NCBI GenBank assembly: GCA_037693485.1
Contig: CM075351.1
Location: 102,132,001-102,196,000 of the forward strand
Direction: 5' to 3'
DNA length: 64,000 bases
DNA from: Kitagawia praeruptora
Taxonomy: Eukaryota > Streptophyta > Magnoliopsida > Apiales > Apiaceae
This document shows positions 1-12,500 of the stretch, one piece after another (positions within the stretch are counted from its first letter, which is position 1; every line of letters begins with the position of its first letter). Both the position numbers and the translations under genes were made by a program. The notes under the pieces were generated by a model. The model saw nothing but the letters and a program-made list of their open reading frames with translations. It was not told the origin of the DNA and did no database searches.

Positions 1-2420
1 GCGGGTTTAGATGATAAACACTCACAAGAATGATATATTTTTCTAACTTTTTGTGCACATCACTAAAATTGGTATATAACATCATCCGTACGATTGGATC
101 GTTGGGAAAAAAATTTAAAAAAATGGATCATGTTCAATCGGTACGACACTAGTTCGAAGTAGTACGACATTTGGCGGGTTTAGATGATAAACACTCACAA
201 GAATTATATATTTTTCTAACTTTTTGTGCACTTCACTAAAATTGGTATATACCATCATCCGTACGATTGGATCGTTGGGAAAAAAATTTAAAAAAATGGA
301 TCATGTTCAATCGGTACGACACTAGTTCGAAGTAGTACGACATTTGGCGGGTTTAGATGATAAACACTCACAAGAATGATATATTTTTCTAACGTTTTGT
401 GCACTTCACTAAAATTGGTATATAACATCATCCGTATGATTGGATAGTTGGGAAAAAAATTTAAAAAAATGGATCATGTTCAATCGGTACGACACTAGTT
501 CGAAGTAGTACGACATTTGGCGGGTTTAGATGATAAACACTCACAAGAATGATATATTTTTCTAACTTTTTGTGCACTTCACTAATATTGGTATATAACA
601 TCATCCGTACGATTGGATCGTTGGGAAAAAAATTTAAAAAAATGGATCATGTTCAATCGGTACGACACTAGTTTGAAGTAGTACGACATTTGGCGGGTTT
701 AGATGATAAACACTCACAAAAATGATATATTTTTCTAACTTTTTGTGCACTTCACTAAAATTGGTATATAACATCATCCGTACGATTGGATCGTTGGGAA
801 AAAAATTAAAAAAATGGATCATGTTCAATCGGTACGACACTAGTTCGAAGTAGTACGACATTTGGCGGGTTTAGATGATAAACACTCACAAGAATGATAT
901 ATTTTTCTAACTTTTTGTGCACTTCACTAAAATTGGTATATAACATCATCCGTACGATTGGACCGTTGGGGAAAAAAATTAAAAAAATGGATCATGTTCA
1001 ATCGGTACGACACTAGTTCGAAGTAGTACGACATTTGGCGGGTTTAGATGATAAACACTCACAAGAATGATATATTTTTCTAACTTTTTGTGCACTTCAC
1101 TAAAATTGGTATATAACATCATCCGTACGATTAGATCGTTGGGAAAAAAATTTAAAAAAATGGATCATGTTCAATCGGTACGACACTAGTTCGAAGTAGT
1201 ACGACATTTGGCGGGTTTAGATGATAAACACTCACAAGAATGATATATTTTTCTAACTTTTTGTGCACTTCACTAAAATTGGTATATAACATCATCCGTA
1301 CGATTGGATCGTTGGGAAAAAAATTTAAAAAAATGGATCATGTTCAATCGGTACGACACTAGTTCGAAGTAGTACGACATTTGGCGGGTTTAGATGATAA
1401 ACACTCACAAGAATTATATATTTTTCTAACTTTTTGTGCACTTCACTAAAATTGGTATATAACATCATCCGTACGATTGGATCGTTGGGAAAAAAATTTA
1501 AAAAAATGGATCATGTTCAATCGGTACTACACTAGTTCGAAGTAGTACGACATTTGGCGGGTTTAGATGATAAACACTCACAAGAATGATATATTTTTCT
1601 AACGTTTTGTGCACTTCACTAAAATTGGTATATAACATCATCCGTATGATTGGATAGTTGGGAAAAAAATTTAAAAAAATGGATCATGTTCAATCGGTAC
1701 GACACTAGTTCGAAGTAGTACGACATTTGGCGGGTTTAGATGATAAACACTCACAAGAATGATATATTTTTCTAACTTTTTGTGCACTTCACTAATATTG
1801 GTATATAACATCATCCGTACGATTGGATCGTTGGGAAAAAAATTTAAAAAAATGGATCATGTTCAATCGGTACGACACTAGTTTGAAGTAGTACGACATT
1901 TGGCGGGTTTAGATGATAAACACTCACAAAAATGATATATTTTTCTAACTTTTTGTGCACTTCACTAAAATTGGTATATAACATCATCCGTACGATTGGA
2001 TCGTTGGGAAAAAAAATTAAAAAAATGGATCATGTTCAATCGGTACGACACTAGTTCGAAGTAGTACGACATTTGGCGGGTTTAGATGATAAACACTCAC
2101 AAGAATGATATATTTTTCTAACTTTTTGTGCACCTCACTAAAATTGGTATATAACATCATCCGTACGATTGGACCGTTGGGGAAAAAAAATTAAAAAAAT
2201 GGATCATGTTCAATCGGTACGACACTAGTTCGAAGTAGTACGACATTTGGCGGGTTTAGATGATAAACACTCACAAGAATGATATATTTTTCTAACTTTT
2301 TGTGCACTTCACTAAAATTGGTATATAACATCATCCGTACGATTGGATCGTTGGGAAAAAAATTTAAAAAAATGGATCATGTTCAATCGGTACGACACTA
2401 GTTCGAAGTAGTACGACATT
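1..2420. repeat. Seven-monomer higher-order repeat (about 1,210 bp), two copies
   Basis: Diagnostic variants recur about 1,210 bp apart. The GAATTATATA variant is at 201 and 1411. The TATGATTGGATAGTTGGG variant is near 435 and 1645. The CACTAATATTGG variant is near 580 and 1790. That spacing is seven 173-bp monomers, so a seven-monomer block was duplicated as a unit. A related six-monomer interval (1411 to 2450) follows. Confidence 0.8.
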
Positions 2421-4269
2421 TGGCGGGTTTAGATGATAAACACTCACAAGAATTATATATTTTTCTAACTTTTTGTGCACTTCACTAAAATTCGTATATA
2501 ACATCGTCCGTACGATTGGATCGTTGGGAAAAAAATTTAAAAAAATGGATCATGTTCAATCGGTACGACACTAGTTCGAAGTAGTACGACATTTGGCGGG
2601 TTTAGATGATAAACACTCACAAGAATGATATATTTTTATAACGTTTTGTGCACTTCACTAAAATTGGTATATAACATCATCCGTACGATTGGATCGTTGG
2701 GAAAAAAATTTAAAAAAATGGATCATGTTCAATCGGTACGACACTAGTTCGAAGTAGTACGACATTTGGCGGGTTTAGATGATAAACACTCACAAGAATG
2801 ATATATTTTTCTAACTTTTTGTGCACTTCACTAAAATTGCTATATAACATCATCCGTACGATTGGATCATTGGGGAAAAAAATTTAAAAAAATGGATCAT
2901 GTTCAATCGGTACGACACTAGTTCGAAGTAGTACGACATTTGGCGGGTTTAGATGATAAACACTCACAAGAATGATATATTTTTCTAACTTTTTGTGCAC
3001 TTCACTAAAATTGGTATATAACATCATCCGTACGATTGGACCGTTGGGGAAAAAAAATTAAAAAAATGGATCATGTTCAATCGGTACGACACTAGTTCGA
3101 AGTAGTACGACATTTGGCGGGTTTAGATGATAAACACTCACAAGAATGATATAATTTTCTAACTTTTTGTGAACTTCACTAAAATTGGTATATAACATCA
3201 TTCGTACGATTGGATCGTTGGGAAAAAAATTTAAAAAATGGATCATGTTCAATCGGTACGACACTAGTTCGAAGTAGTACGACATTTGGCGGGTTTAGAT
3301 GATAAATACTCACAAGAATTATATATTTTTCTAACTTTTTGTGCACTTCACTAAAATTGGTATATAACATCGTCCGTACGATTGGATCGTTGGGAAAAAA
3401 ATTTAAAAAAATGGATCATGTTCAATCGGTACGACACTAGTTCGAAGTAGTACGACATTTGGCGGGTTTAGATGATAAACACTCACAAGAATGATATATT
3501 TTTATAACGTTTTGTGCACTTCACTAAAATTGGTATATAACATCATCCGTACGATTGGATCGTTGGAAAAAAAAATTAAAAAAATGGATCATGTTCAATC
3601 GGTACGACACTAGTTCGAAGTAGTACGACATTTGGCGGGTTTAGATGATAAACACTCACAAGAATGATATATTTTTATAACGTTTTGTGCACTTCACTAA
3701 AATTGGTATATAACATCATCCGTACGATTAGATCGTTGGGAAAAAAATTTAAAAAAATGGATCATGTTCAATCGGTACGACACTAGTTCGAAGTAGTACG
3801 ACATTTGGTGGGTTTAGATGATAAACACTCACAAGAATGATATATTTTTCTAACGTTTTGTGCACTTCACTAAAATTGGTATATAACATCATCCGTATGA
3901 TTGGATAGTTGGGAAAAAAATTTAAAAAAATGGATCATGTTCAATCGGTACGACACTAGTTCGAAGTAGTACGACATTTGGCGGGTTTAGATGATAAACA
4001 CTCACAAGAATGATATATTTTTCTAACTTTTTGTGCACTTCACTAAAATTGGTATATAACATCATCCGTACGATTAGATCGTTGGGAAAAAAATTTAAAA
4101 AAATGGATCATGTTCAATCGGTACGACACTAGTTCGAAGTAGTACGACATTTGGCGGGTTTAGATGATAAACACTCACAAGAATGATATATTTTTCTAAC
4201 TTTTTGGGCACTTCACTAAAATTGGTATATAACATCATCCGTACGATTGGATCGTTGGGAAAAAAATTT

Positions 4270-4790
4270 AAAAAAATGTTTTCCGGACATTATAATAGTT
4301 TGACCAAGTAGTACTTTGATAGTTGACCATTAAAATTGCATACAAGAATGATTCGTTTTTTCCTAAATTTTCGTACACATCACTAAAATCACTATATAAC
4401 ATCATCCGTACGGTTGGATCATTGGGAAAAAAATTTAAAAAAATGGATCATGTTCAATCGGTACAACACTAGTTCGAAGTAGTACGACATTTGGCGGGTT
4501 TAGATGATAAACACTCACAAGAATGATATATTTTTCTAACTTTTTGTGCACTTCACTAAAATTGGTATATAACATCATCCGTACGATTGGATCGTTGGGA
4601 AAAAAATTTAAAAAAATGTTTTCCGGACATTATAATAGTTTGACCAAGTAGTACTTTGATAGTTGACCATTAAAATTGCATACAAGAATGATTCGTTTTT
4701 TCCTAAATTTTCGTACACATCACTAAAATCACTATATAACATCATCCGTACGGTTGGATCATTGGGAAAAAAATTTAAAAAAATGGATCA
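4270..4790. repeat. Type-B satellite monomers alternating with type A
   Basis: Two type-B monomers start after AAAAAAATG near 4279 and 4619, 340 bp apart (173 + 167). B begins TTTTCCGGACATTATAATAG and is clearly diverged from A across its first half. It then converges on the shared block ending ATCCGTACGGTTGGATCATTGGG. Roughly 30 B monomers occur in the window, each embedded in A monomers. Confidence 0.85.
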
Positions 4791-6626
4791 TGTTCAATCG
4801 GTACAACACTAGTTCGAAGTAGTACGACATTTGGCGGGTTTAGATGATAAACACTCACAAGAATGATATATTTTTCTAACTTTTTGTGCACTTCACTAAA
4901 ATTGGTATATAACATCATCCATACGATTGGATCGTTGGGAAAAAAATTTAAAAAAATGGATCATGTTCAATCGGTACGACACTAGTTCGAAGTAGTACGA
5001 CATTTGGCGGGTTTAGATGATAAACACTCACAAGAATGATATATTTTTCTAACGTTTTGTGCACTTCACTAAAATTGGTATATAACATCATCCGTACGAT
5101 TGGATCGTTGGGAAAAAAATTTAAAAAAATGGATCATGTTCAATCGGTACGACACTAGTTCGAAGTAGTACGACATTTGGCGGGTTCAGATGATAAACAC
5201 TCACAAGAATGATATATTTTTCTAACTTTTTGTGCACTTCACTAAAATTGGTATATAACATCATCCGTACGATTAGATCGTTGGGAAAAAAATTTAAAAA
5301 AATGGATCATGTTCAATCGGTACGACACTAGTTCGAAGTAGTACGACATTTGGCGGGTTTAGATGATAAACACTCACAAGAATGATATATTTTTCTAACG
5401 TTTTGTGCATTCACTAAAATTGGTATATAACATCATCCGTACGATTGGATCGTTGGGAAAAAAATTTAAAAAAATGGATCATGTTCAATCGGTACGACAC
5501 TAGTTCGAAGTAGTACGACATTTGGCGGGTTCAGATGATAAACACTCACAAGAATGATATATTTTTCTAACTTTTTGTGCACTTCACTAAAATTGGTATA
5601 TAACATCATCCGTACGATTGGATCGTTGGGAAAAAAATTTAAAAAAATGTTTTCCGGACATTATAATAGTTTGACCAAGTAGTACTTTGATAGTTGACCA
5701 TTAAAATTGCATACAAGAATGATTCGTTTTTTCCTAAATTTTCGTACACATCACTAAAATCACTATATAACATCATCCGTACGGTTGGATCATTGGGAAA
5801 AAAATTTAAAAAAATGGATCATGTTCAATCGGTACAACACTAGTTCGAAGTAGTACGACATTTGGCGGGTTTAGATGATAAACACTCACAAGAATGATAT
5901 ATTTTTCTAACTTTTTGTGCACTTCACTAAAATTGGTATATAACATCATCCGTACGATTGGATCGTTGGGAAAAAAATTTAAAAAAATGGATCATGTTCA
6001 ATCGGTACGACACTAGTTCGAAGTAGTACGACATTTGGTGGGTTTAGATGATAAACACTCACAAGAATGATATATTTTTCTAACGTTTTGTGCACTTCAC
6101 TAAAATTGGTATATAACATCATCCGTACGATTGGATCGTTGGGAAAAAATTTTAAAAAAATGGATCATGTTCAATCGGTACGACACTAGTTCGAAGTAGT
6201 ACGACATTTGGCGGGTTCAGATGATAAACACTCACAAGAATGATATATTTTTCTAACTTTTTGTGCACTTCACTAAAATTGGTATATAACATCATCCGTA
6301 CGATTAGATCGTTGGGAAAAAAATTTAAAAAAATGGATCATGTTCAATCGGTACGACACTAGTTCGAAGTAGTACGACATTTGGCGGGTTTAGATGATAA
6401 ACACTCACAAGAATGATATATTTTTCTAACGTTTTGTGCATTCACTAAAATTGGTATATAACATCATCCGTACGATTGGATCGTTGGGAAAAAAATTTAA
6501 AAAAATGGATCATGTTCAATCGGTACGACACTAGTTCGAAGTAGTACGACATTTGGCGGGTTCAGATGATAAACACTCACAAGAATGATATATTTTTCTA
6601 ACTTTTTGTGCACTTCACTAAAATTG

Positions 6627-6631
6627 GTATA
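6627..6631. repeat. Target site duplication GTATA (left)
   Basis: GTATA directly precedes the 5' LTR and is repeated right after the 3' LTR at 19710-19714. Joining the flanks at one copy restores the satellite sequence TTGGTATATAACATC. Confidence 0.95.
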
Positions 6632-6691
6632 TGTTAGATATTGATTCAAGAGATGATCAGGATCTGGGCATTACTGATCAGATACTGATGC

Positions 6692-6699
6692 TGACGTCA
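6692..6699. promoter_or_regulatory. TGACGTCA palindrome in U3
   Basis: A perfect 8-bp ACGT-core palindrome of the kind bound by plant TGA/bZIP factors, about 210 bp upstream of the LTR TATA box. The 3' LTR has the same site at 19273-19280. Function is inferred from the motif alone. Confidence 0.5.
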
Positions 6700-6902
6700 T
6701 CAGGAATGCACCGTCAGTATTGGACTATCAGGATTAGAAGCTGGTCAGTATTTGATGAAGATTCTCATCAGACCAGAGATCAAGGAAGATTGATATGTCG
6801 GTTCCTAATTTGTAGGAAGGCAGCTATCATACAAGATATGCATTCAGAGATATATGTAATTGATTTAGAATATCTTGTAATTGATAGTGCAACTGTGTAC
6901 AT

Positions 6903-6910
6903 TATATAAA
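6903..6910 (+). promoter_or_regulatory. LTR TATA box
   Basis: TATATAAA is followed by CACAG. It is the only strong TATA element of the LTR and lies about 120 bp upstream of AATAAA, which gives a plausible U3/R boundary around 6935-6945. Confidence 0.7.
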
Positions 6911-7025
6911 CACAGTTTAGGTTTTACATTTAGTAATCGCTTACACGAGTTATATTGTAACCTAGCAGCTCTTAAGAACATAAGAATTTCTTAAGAGAGT
7001 TTTGTAACAGTTTTATATCAGAGTT

Positions 7026-7031
7026 AATAAA
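7026..7031 (+). terminator. LTR poly(A) signal AATAAA
   Basis: AATAAA occurs in GAGTTAATAAAGC downstream of the TATA box, in the right order for U3-R-U5. The matching copy in the 3' LTR is at 19607-19612, where it would end the genomic transcript. Confidence 0.6.
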
Positions 7032-7130
7032 GCTGTTATTGATTCATACTTGTGTTATTTGTTTTTAGTCGAAAATCTTAAACAATTGTATTCAACCCCC
7101 TTCTACAATTGTTATTTACTGGGCAACAAT

Positions 7131-7142
7131 TGGTATCAGAGC
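7131..7142 (+). other. Primer-binding site, initiator-Met tRNA
   Basis: TGGTATCAGAGC lies two bases after the 5' LTR and is the complement of the 3' end of plant initiator-Met tRNA, the standard primer of plant Ty1/copia elements. Confidence 0.93.
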
Positions 7143-7177
7143 TAAACTGATTAATTTTAATCAGTAACGATCTTAAG

Positions 7178-9493
7178 ATGTCGACAAGCAAGTATGAAAG
7201 CATTAAAATTCCAATTCTCAAGAGGACCGAGTATCCAACCTGGAAAGTGAAAATGTTGATGTATCTAGAAGCAACTGATCCTGACTATCTTGACAGGATC
7301 AATGTTGGACCATTTCTTCCAACAAAACTAGTTGCAAGAACAGAGACTGTTGCTGAACACTATGTCATTAAGGCAAAGAATGAATGGACGACAGAAGAAA
7401 AGGTTCAAGTACTCAAAGATGCAAAAGTAAAGAATATTTTGCATAACAGTCTTGATAATGTCATGTCTAACAGGGTAATAGCATGCAAGACTGCGAAGGA
7501 AATTTGGGATACTTTGGAAACTCAATGTCAAGGTACTGAATCTATCAAAAGAAACAGAAGGGCTCTGTTAATTCAGGAGTATGAGCAATTCGATGCTAAA
7601 TCTGATGAAAGCCTTACTGATATGTACGATAGATTCTTGACTTTACTGAACAATCTATCACTGGTTGGCAAAGAGTATGATCCAGAGGATTCAAATACCA
7701 AGTTTCTCAGAGCTTTAACTGAAGAGTGGGATACTCAAGCTTCAATCATAAGGCATCAATATGATTTGAAGATGCTGTCTCTTGATGAAGTCTATGGAAT
7801 GCTAAGAACTCATGATCTTGAGGTTCAACAGAGGAAGAACAAGAAAAATGTCAAAGCAAAATCTGTTGCTTTGAATGTTGAATCAAAATCAAAGGGAAAA
7901 GCTGAGGAGGTTTATAACCGAAAGAGTAGAGTGGAAGAGTCAATTCCTGATGACTCATCATCAGATACTGATACTGAGTCTGATCCTGATACTGATGATG
8001 ACTCTACTGATTCTGATATGATGGAAATGGTTGCTATGATAGTCAAGGGCTTCAAAAAGATGAAATTCAGAAAGGCTAGGAAGCAAGGGAAATTCCAGAA
8101 GAAAACCTTCAATGCTGATAAAGACAGGTACAAGAAGAAAGAAGGCAAAAGCAGCAAGTTTGACAAGTCAAAAATCAGATGCTATAACTGTGATGGGATG
8201 GGTCATTTTGCAACTGAGTGCAAGAAGACCAAAACCAAAGCTCTCATTTCTTCAAGCAAGGATTGGATGGACTCATCATCTGACTCTGAAGAGGAGAAAG
8301 TGAATTATGCTTTGATGGCTAAAACTGATGAGACTTCTGCTGGTGAAACCAAGGTATCTGAAGTTTTATTTGATTTTGATACTAATAATGTTTCTGAGCT
8401 AAGATCTTTCTTAAAATCTCTGCATATTAGTTTTAGGAGTCAATCTCTTGAAAATACAAGAATAAAATCTGAAATGGCAGAGGTTGTTAAGAGAAATGAT
8501 CATCTAGAAGCTGAGTTAATTTTCTTGCATGAAGTTCAAGCTGAATGTGATAATGCTAAACACATGAAACTTGAAATGGAGTTTAAATGTAATGAACTTG
8601 AGAGGCAACTTAAAGATGCTAATGAAAAACTCAGAACCTGGACACATTCTGGTACAAAAACTCATGAAATCATTTCTGATAAAAACTGGAAAGAGTGTCT
8701 AGGGTATAAACCAGAAAATGAGAAAAAGGACAAAGGAAAGGTTGTTTCATCTAACCCTGGAAGAGTTATAGTTAATAACTCAACAAATCCAAAAACCTAC
8801 AGATATGTTACAGACAGTACCAAAACCAAACTAAAGCCAGTTAATTATGTGTATCCAAAAATTCCCAAATCTACTTCAGAAGAGGGGTCTACTTCTACAC
8901 ATCATTCTGAGTCTAGAACTGTCAAAAACAAAAATGTAGGTCTTTTGTCCAAAAAGCAATTGAGGAACAGAATCTGTGAGGTAACAGATAGGAAGAGAGT
9001 TCCAACTGTCAAAAGGAACAGGAATGGTAAAGTTGGAATAAACAAGGAGAATAATTATAAGTATATTCCGAATGCACCAAGAAAAGTATGTTTTAACTGT
9101 GGTAATTCTAATCATCTTGCTATTGATTGCAGGAGGAGTAAAAAGAAGCCAACTGTAGTTCCTAAGTCTGACATTAGGAATAAATCAGTATTCTATAAAC
9201 CACAGAATCCTTGTTTCCATTGTGGCAGTAAATGGCATTCTATCTATACATGTGAAGAATACCATAATTTGTACTATAATTATTATGAGCCTTTGCCAAA
9301 GTTCAATAAAAGTGCAAATTTTGGAAAAGCAAAGAACTTGAATTCTAATCATGCATCTGTCAAAATAAAGACTAATTCTGATGAAGTTAATTCTGATAAA
9401 AATGTCTTTACAAGAAAATCTTCTACTGATAAAGATGTTAAATTGCATGAAAAGAGAACCCAACAAGTGTGGGTTCTTAAAAATTCTAACTGA
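7178..9493 (+). CDS. gag: Retrotransposon Gag (nucleocapsid) protein, 771 aa
   Basis: The structural protein of the virus-like particle, which binds element RNA. The start is the first ATG after the primer-binding site. Residues about 1-225 look like the copia-type Gag/UBN2 domain (YPTWKVKM near the start, AKEIWDTLE in the middle). An Asp/Ser-rich patch follows at about 262-285. Three CCHC zinc knuckles (C-x2-C-x4-H-x4-C) begin near residues 335, 638 and 679. A heptad-rich, probably coiled-coil stretch lies at about 425-490. Three knuckles and 771 residues make it long for a copia Gag, as is usual in Sireviruses. It ends at a TGA (9491-9493), 17 bp before the pol frame opens. Because the two frames differ, it is not fused to Pol as in most copia elements. 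Confidence 0.93.
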   Translation: MSTSKYESIKIPILKRTEYPTWKVKMLMYLEATDPDYLDRINVGPFLPTKLVARTETVAEHYVIKAKNEWTTEEKVQVLKDAKVKNILHNSLDNVMSNRVIACKTAKEIWDTLETQCQGTESIKRNRRALLIQEYEQFDAKSDESLTDMYDRFLTLLNNLSLVGKEYDPEDSNTKFLRALTEEWDTQASIIRHQYDLKMLSLDEVYGMLRTHDLEVQQRKNKKNVKAKSVALNVESKSKGKAEEVYNRKSRVEESIPDDSSSDTDTESDPDTDDDSTDSDMMEMVAMIVKGFKKMKFRKARKQGKFQKKTFNADKDRYKKKEGKSSKFDKSKIRCYNCDGMGHFATECKKTKTKALISSSKDWMDSSSDSEEEKVNYALMAKTDETSAGETKVSEVLFDFDTNNVSELRSFLKSLHISFRSQSLENTRIKSEMAEVVKRNDHLEAELIFLHEVQAECDNAKHMKLEMEFKCNELERQLKDANEKLRTWTHSGTKTHEIISDKNWKECLGYKPENEKKDKGKVVSSNPGRVIVNNSTNPKTYRYVTDSTKTKLKPVNYVYPKIPKSTSEEGSTSTHHSESRTVKNKNVGLLSKKQLRNRICEVTDRKRVPTVKRNRNGKVGINKENNYKYIPNAPRKVCFNCGNSNHLAIDCRRSKKKPTVVPKSDIRNKSVFYKPQNPCFHCGSKWHSIYTCEEYHNLYYNYYEPLPKFNKSANFGKAKNLNSNHASVKIKTNSDEVNSDKNVFTRKSSTDKDVKLHEKRTQQVWVLKNSN

Positions 9494-9510
9494 GTTCTTT
9501 GTGATTCTGA

Positions 9511-12500
9511 TTGCAGGGTAAAAAGAAAAATGTGTTAGTCATGGATAGTGGATGTTCTGTGCACATGACTGGAGACAAAACCTTGCTATCAGAATTTGAG
9601 GAAAAGGCTGGCCCAACTGTGTCTTATGGGGATGGCAACATTGGACAAACTTTGGGATATGGCAGCATTGTAATTGGAAATGTCATCATTGAAAAAGTAG
9701 CTCTGGTGAAAGGACTAAAGCACAATCTGTTGAGTGTTAGTCAGATCACAGACAGAGGTTATCGTGTCAACTTTAATGATACTCATTTTGAAGTAATCAG
9801 CAAATCTACAGGAAAGATTGCATTAACAGGTCAAAGACATGGTAACATTTATGAAGCCAACATTCACTCTAATACTGAAAATCCATCTACATGCCTCATC
9901 AGTAAAGCATCTGTAGATGAAAGTTGGAATTGGCATAAGAAGCTTTCTCATCTCAACTTCAACAATATAAATGAGTTGGTTAAGAAAGACTTGGTAAGAG
10001 GATTACCAAAGGCTCTATATACTCCTGATGGACTCTGTGATGCTTGTCAGAAGGCTAAACAGAGAAGGACATCATTCAAGAGCAAATCTGAATCCTCAAT
10101 TGATGAACCATATCACATGCTACACCTCAACTTGTTTGGACCAGTGAATATTATGTCCATCAGTAAGAAACGGTATACTCTAGTCATTGTTGATGAATAT
10201 ACTAGATTTACCTGGGTTTATTTTCTTCACAGAAAAGATGAAACTGCTGAAATACTGCTGGACCATGTTAGACTTATTGAAACTGGTACGGAATACAAAG
10301 TCAAGATTCTGAGAAGTGATAATGGGACTGAATTCAAGAATTCAGCAATGGAAGAGTTCTGCAAATACAAAGGAATAGTTCAACAATTCTCTGCTCCTGG
10401 CACTCCTCAGCAAAATGGAGTAGTTGAAAGAAAGAACAGAACTCTTATTGAAGCTGGTAGAACTATGTTGGAAGAAGCTAAACTACCTACATATTTCTGG
10501 GCAGAAGCAGTCAACACAGCTTGTTACACTCAAAATATTACACTAATCAACAGACATGGTGTAACTCCTTATCAGATGATTAAGGAAAAGAAGCCAAGTT
10601 TGAAGCATCTACATGTGTTTGGCTGCAAATGCTTTGTTCTAAGACCTCATCCAGAACAGCTAGGAAAATTTGAGACAAAAGCTGATGAGGCCATCTTTAT
10701 TGGCTATCCAACAACAAGAGCCTTTAAAGTCTATAATCTAAGAACAAAGACAGTCATGGAGTCTATTAATGTATCTTTTGATGATAGAAAGTTAACAGGA
10801 ATACAAGAAGACTCTCATGACAGTTTGACTTTTGCCAATGAAGCTACCAACAATCCTGATGAAGTCACGGCAGATACTGATACTCTGTCAGATCCTGACG
10901 ATCGATCAATTCCTGATCAAACACCTGTTACTGATGATGACTCAAATAATACAAATGTTGAGGGGGAGCAAGAGCGAGACATCACTAGTGATGATTCAAC
11001 TCAAACATCAAGTAGAGATTCATCGGAAACAGACTCAAGTGACAATCAAGATAGTACATCAGAAGAAGATAGCACTATCTCAGGGGGAGCTTCTAGCAAC
11101 TCTAGTTCTTTTGAAGAAAACACCAATCCAGGGGGAGCATCCAGTTCAAGAAATGACTTACCATCAGCAAGGAAATGGACAAAAAGTCATACTCCTGATT
11201 TAATCATTGGGAATCCTGAAGCAGGTGTTAAGACAAGAAGTGCAACTCAAAATGAATGTTTATATAATAACTTTCTGTCAAAGGAGGAGCCCAAGAAAGT
11301 TGAAGATGCACTTAAGGATGCTGATTGGGTGACTGCTATGCAAGAAGAACTGAATGAGTTTGAAAGAAATGAAGTCTGGAAACTTGTACCAAGACCCAAA
11401 GGAAGGTCTATTGTAGGTACAAAGTGGGTATTCAGAAATAAGACTGATTCAGATGGCACAATTGTGAGAAATAAAGCAAGACTAGTAGTAAAGGGGTATT
11501 CTCAACAGGAAGGAATAGATTATGATGAGACTTTTGCTCCTGTTGCAAGACTGGAGGCCATCAGAATTTTTCTGGCATATGCAGCCCACAAGAAATTCAA
11601 AGTATTCCAGATGGACGTAAAAAGTGCTTTTCTCAATGGAGAACTGGAAGAGGAGGTATATGTTGAACAACCTCCTGGATTTATTGATCCCAAACATCCA
11701 GATCATGTCTATAGACTGGATAAAGCACTTTATGGACTAAAGCAAGCTCCAAGAGCCTGGTATGAAACCTTAGCTCAATTCTTACTGGAAAGTGGATTCA
11801 ACAGAGGTACAATTGATAAAACCTTATTTTACTTGAATCATGGTAAGGATTTGCTGTTAGTTCAAATATATGTTGATGATATCATTTTTGGGTCAACTAA
11901 TACTAAGCTGTGTGAGAAGTTTTCAAAGCTAATGCAGTCGAGATATCAAATGAGCATGATGGGTGAAATGAGCTATTTCTTAGGTCTTCAAGTTAAACAG
12001 ACTGATGAAGGGATTTTTATCAATCAGTCAAAATACACAAAGAATTTACTAAAAAGGTTTAACATGCAAGACAGCTCTACAGCTTCCACTCCTATAGCTA
12101 CAGCTACAAAGCTTGATCCTGATCAAGGAACTGAAGTAGATGTAACCAACTATAGAGGGATGATTGGCTCACTCTTATATCTAACTGCTAGCAGACCTGA
12201 TATCATGTATGCAACCTGTTTATGTGCAAGATTTCAAGCAAATCCTAGAGAACCGCATCTCATTGTAGTAAAAAGGATTTTCAGATATCTAAAGGGCACA
12301 TCTTCTCTTGGCCTTTGGTATGCCAGAGAATCAGACTTTAGTTTGTGTGGCTATTCAGATGCTGATTTTGCTGGATGCAAAATAGACAGGAAAAGTACTT
12401 CAGGCAGTTGTCAGTTTCTTGGAGGAAGACTAGTTTCTTGGTTCAGTAAAAAGCAAAAGTCTATCTCCACATCAACTGCAGAAGCTGAGTACATTGTTGC

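Larger units (their letters stand above)
1..6631. repeat. 173-bp tandem satellite array, left segment
   Basis: Head-to-tail monomers, mostly 173 bp, repeat from the first base (starts at 1, 174, 347 and so on). Each carries the block CCGTACGATTGGATCGTTGGG-like core, an A-rich AAATTTAAAAAAATG stretch, and CACTAGTTCGAAGTAGTAC. Copies differ mainly by single substitutions and A-run length. Diverged 167-bp type-B monomers begin near 4279, 4619 and 5650. The array is cut by the LTR retrotransposon at 6632 inside TTGGTATATAAC. It holds no gene; the short minus-strand frames here are readings of the monomer. Confidence 0.97.
6632..7128 (+). repeat. 5' LTR (497 bp)
   Basis: It begins TGTTAGATATTG and ends GGGCAACA. 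It matches the 3' LTR at every base except one, near 7081 (A here, T in the 3' copy). U3 contains a perfect TGACGTCA palindrome (6692-6699), a bZIP/CRE-type site. A TATATAAA box is at 6903-6910 and an AATAAA poly(A) signal at 7026-7031. A perfect 10-bp inverted repeat (6969-6978 / 6988-6997) lies between them, so probably in R. The 92-codon frame opening at the LTR start is not credible as a gene. Confidence 0.96.

Noticed and set aside
1..6631. CRISPR-like or rDNA-spacer interpretation of the tandem repeats
   Set aside because: The repeats abut directly without unique spacers, and no rRNA or tRNA promoter or gene sequence occurs in them. The context is a plant nuclear genome.
6631..6909. 92-codon plus-strand frame at the start of each LTR
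   Set aside because: It begins at the LTR border, lies upstream of the TATA box, and exists twice only because the LTR is duplicated.
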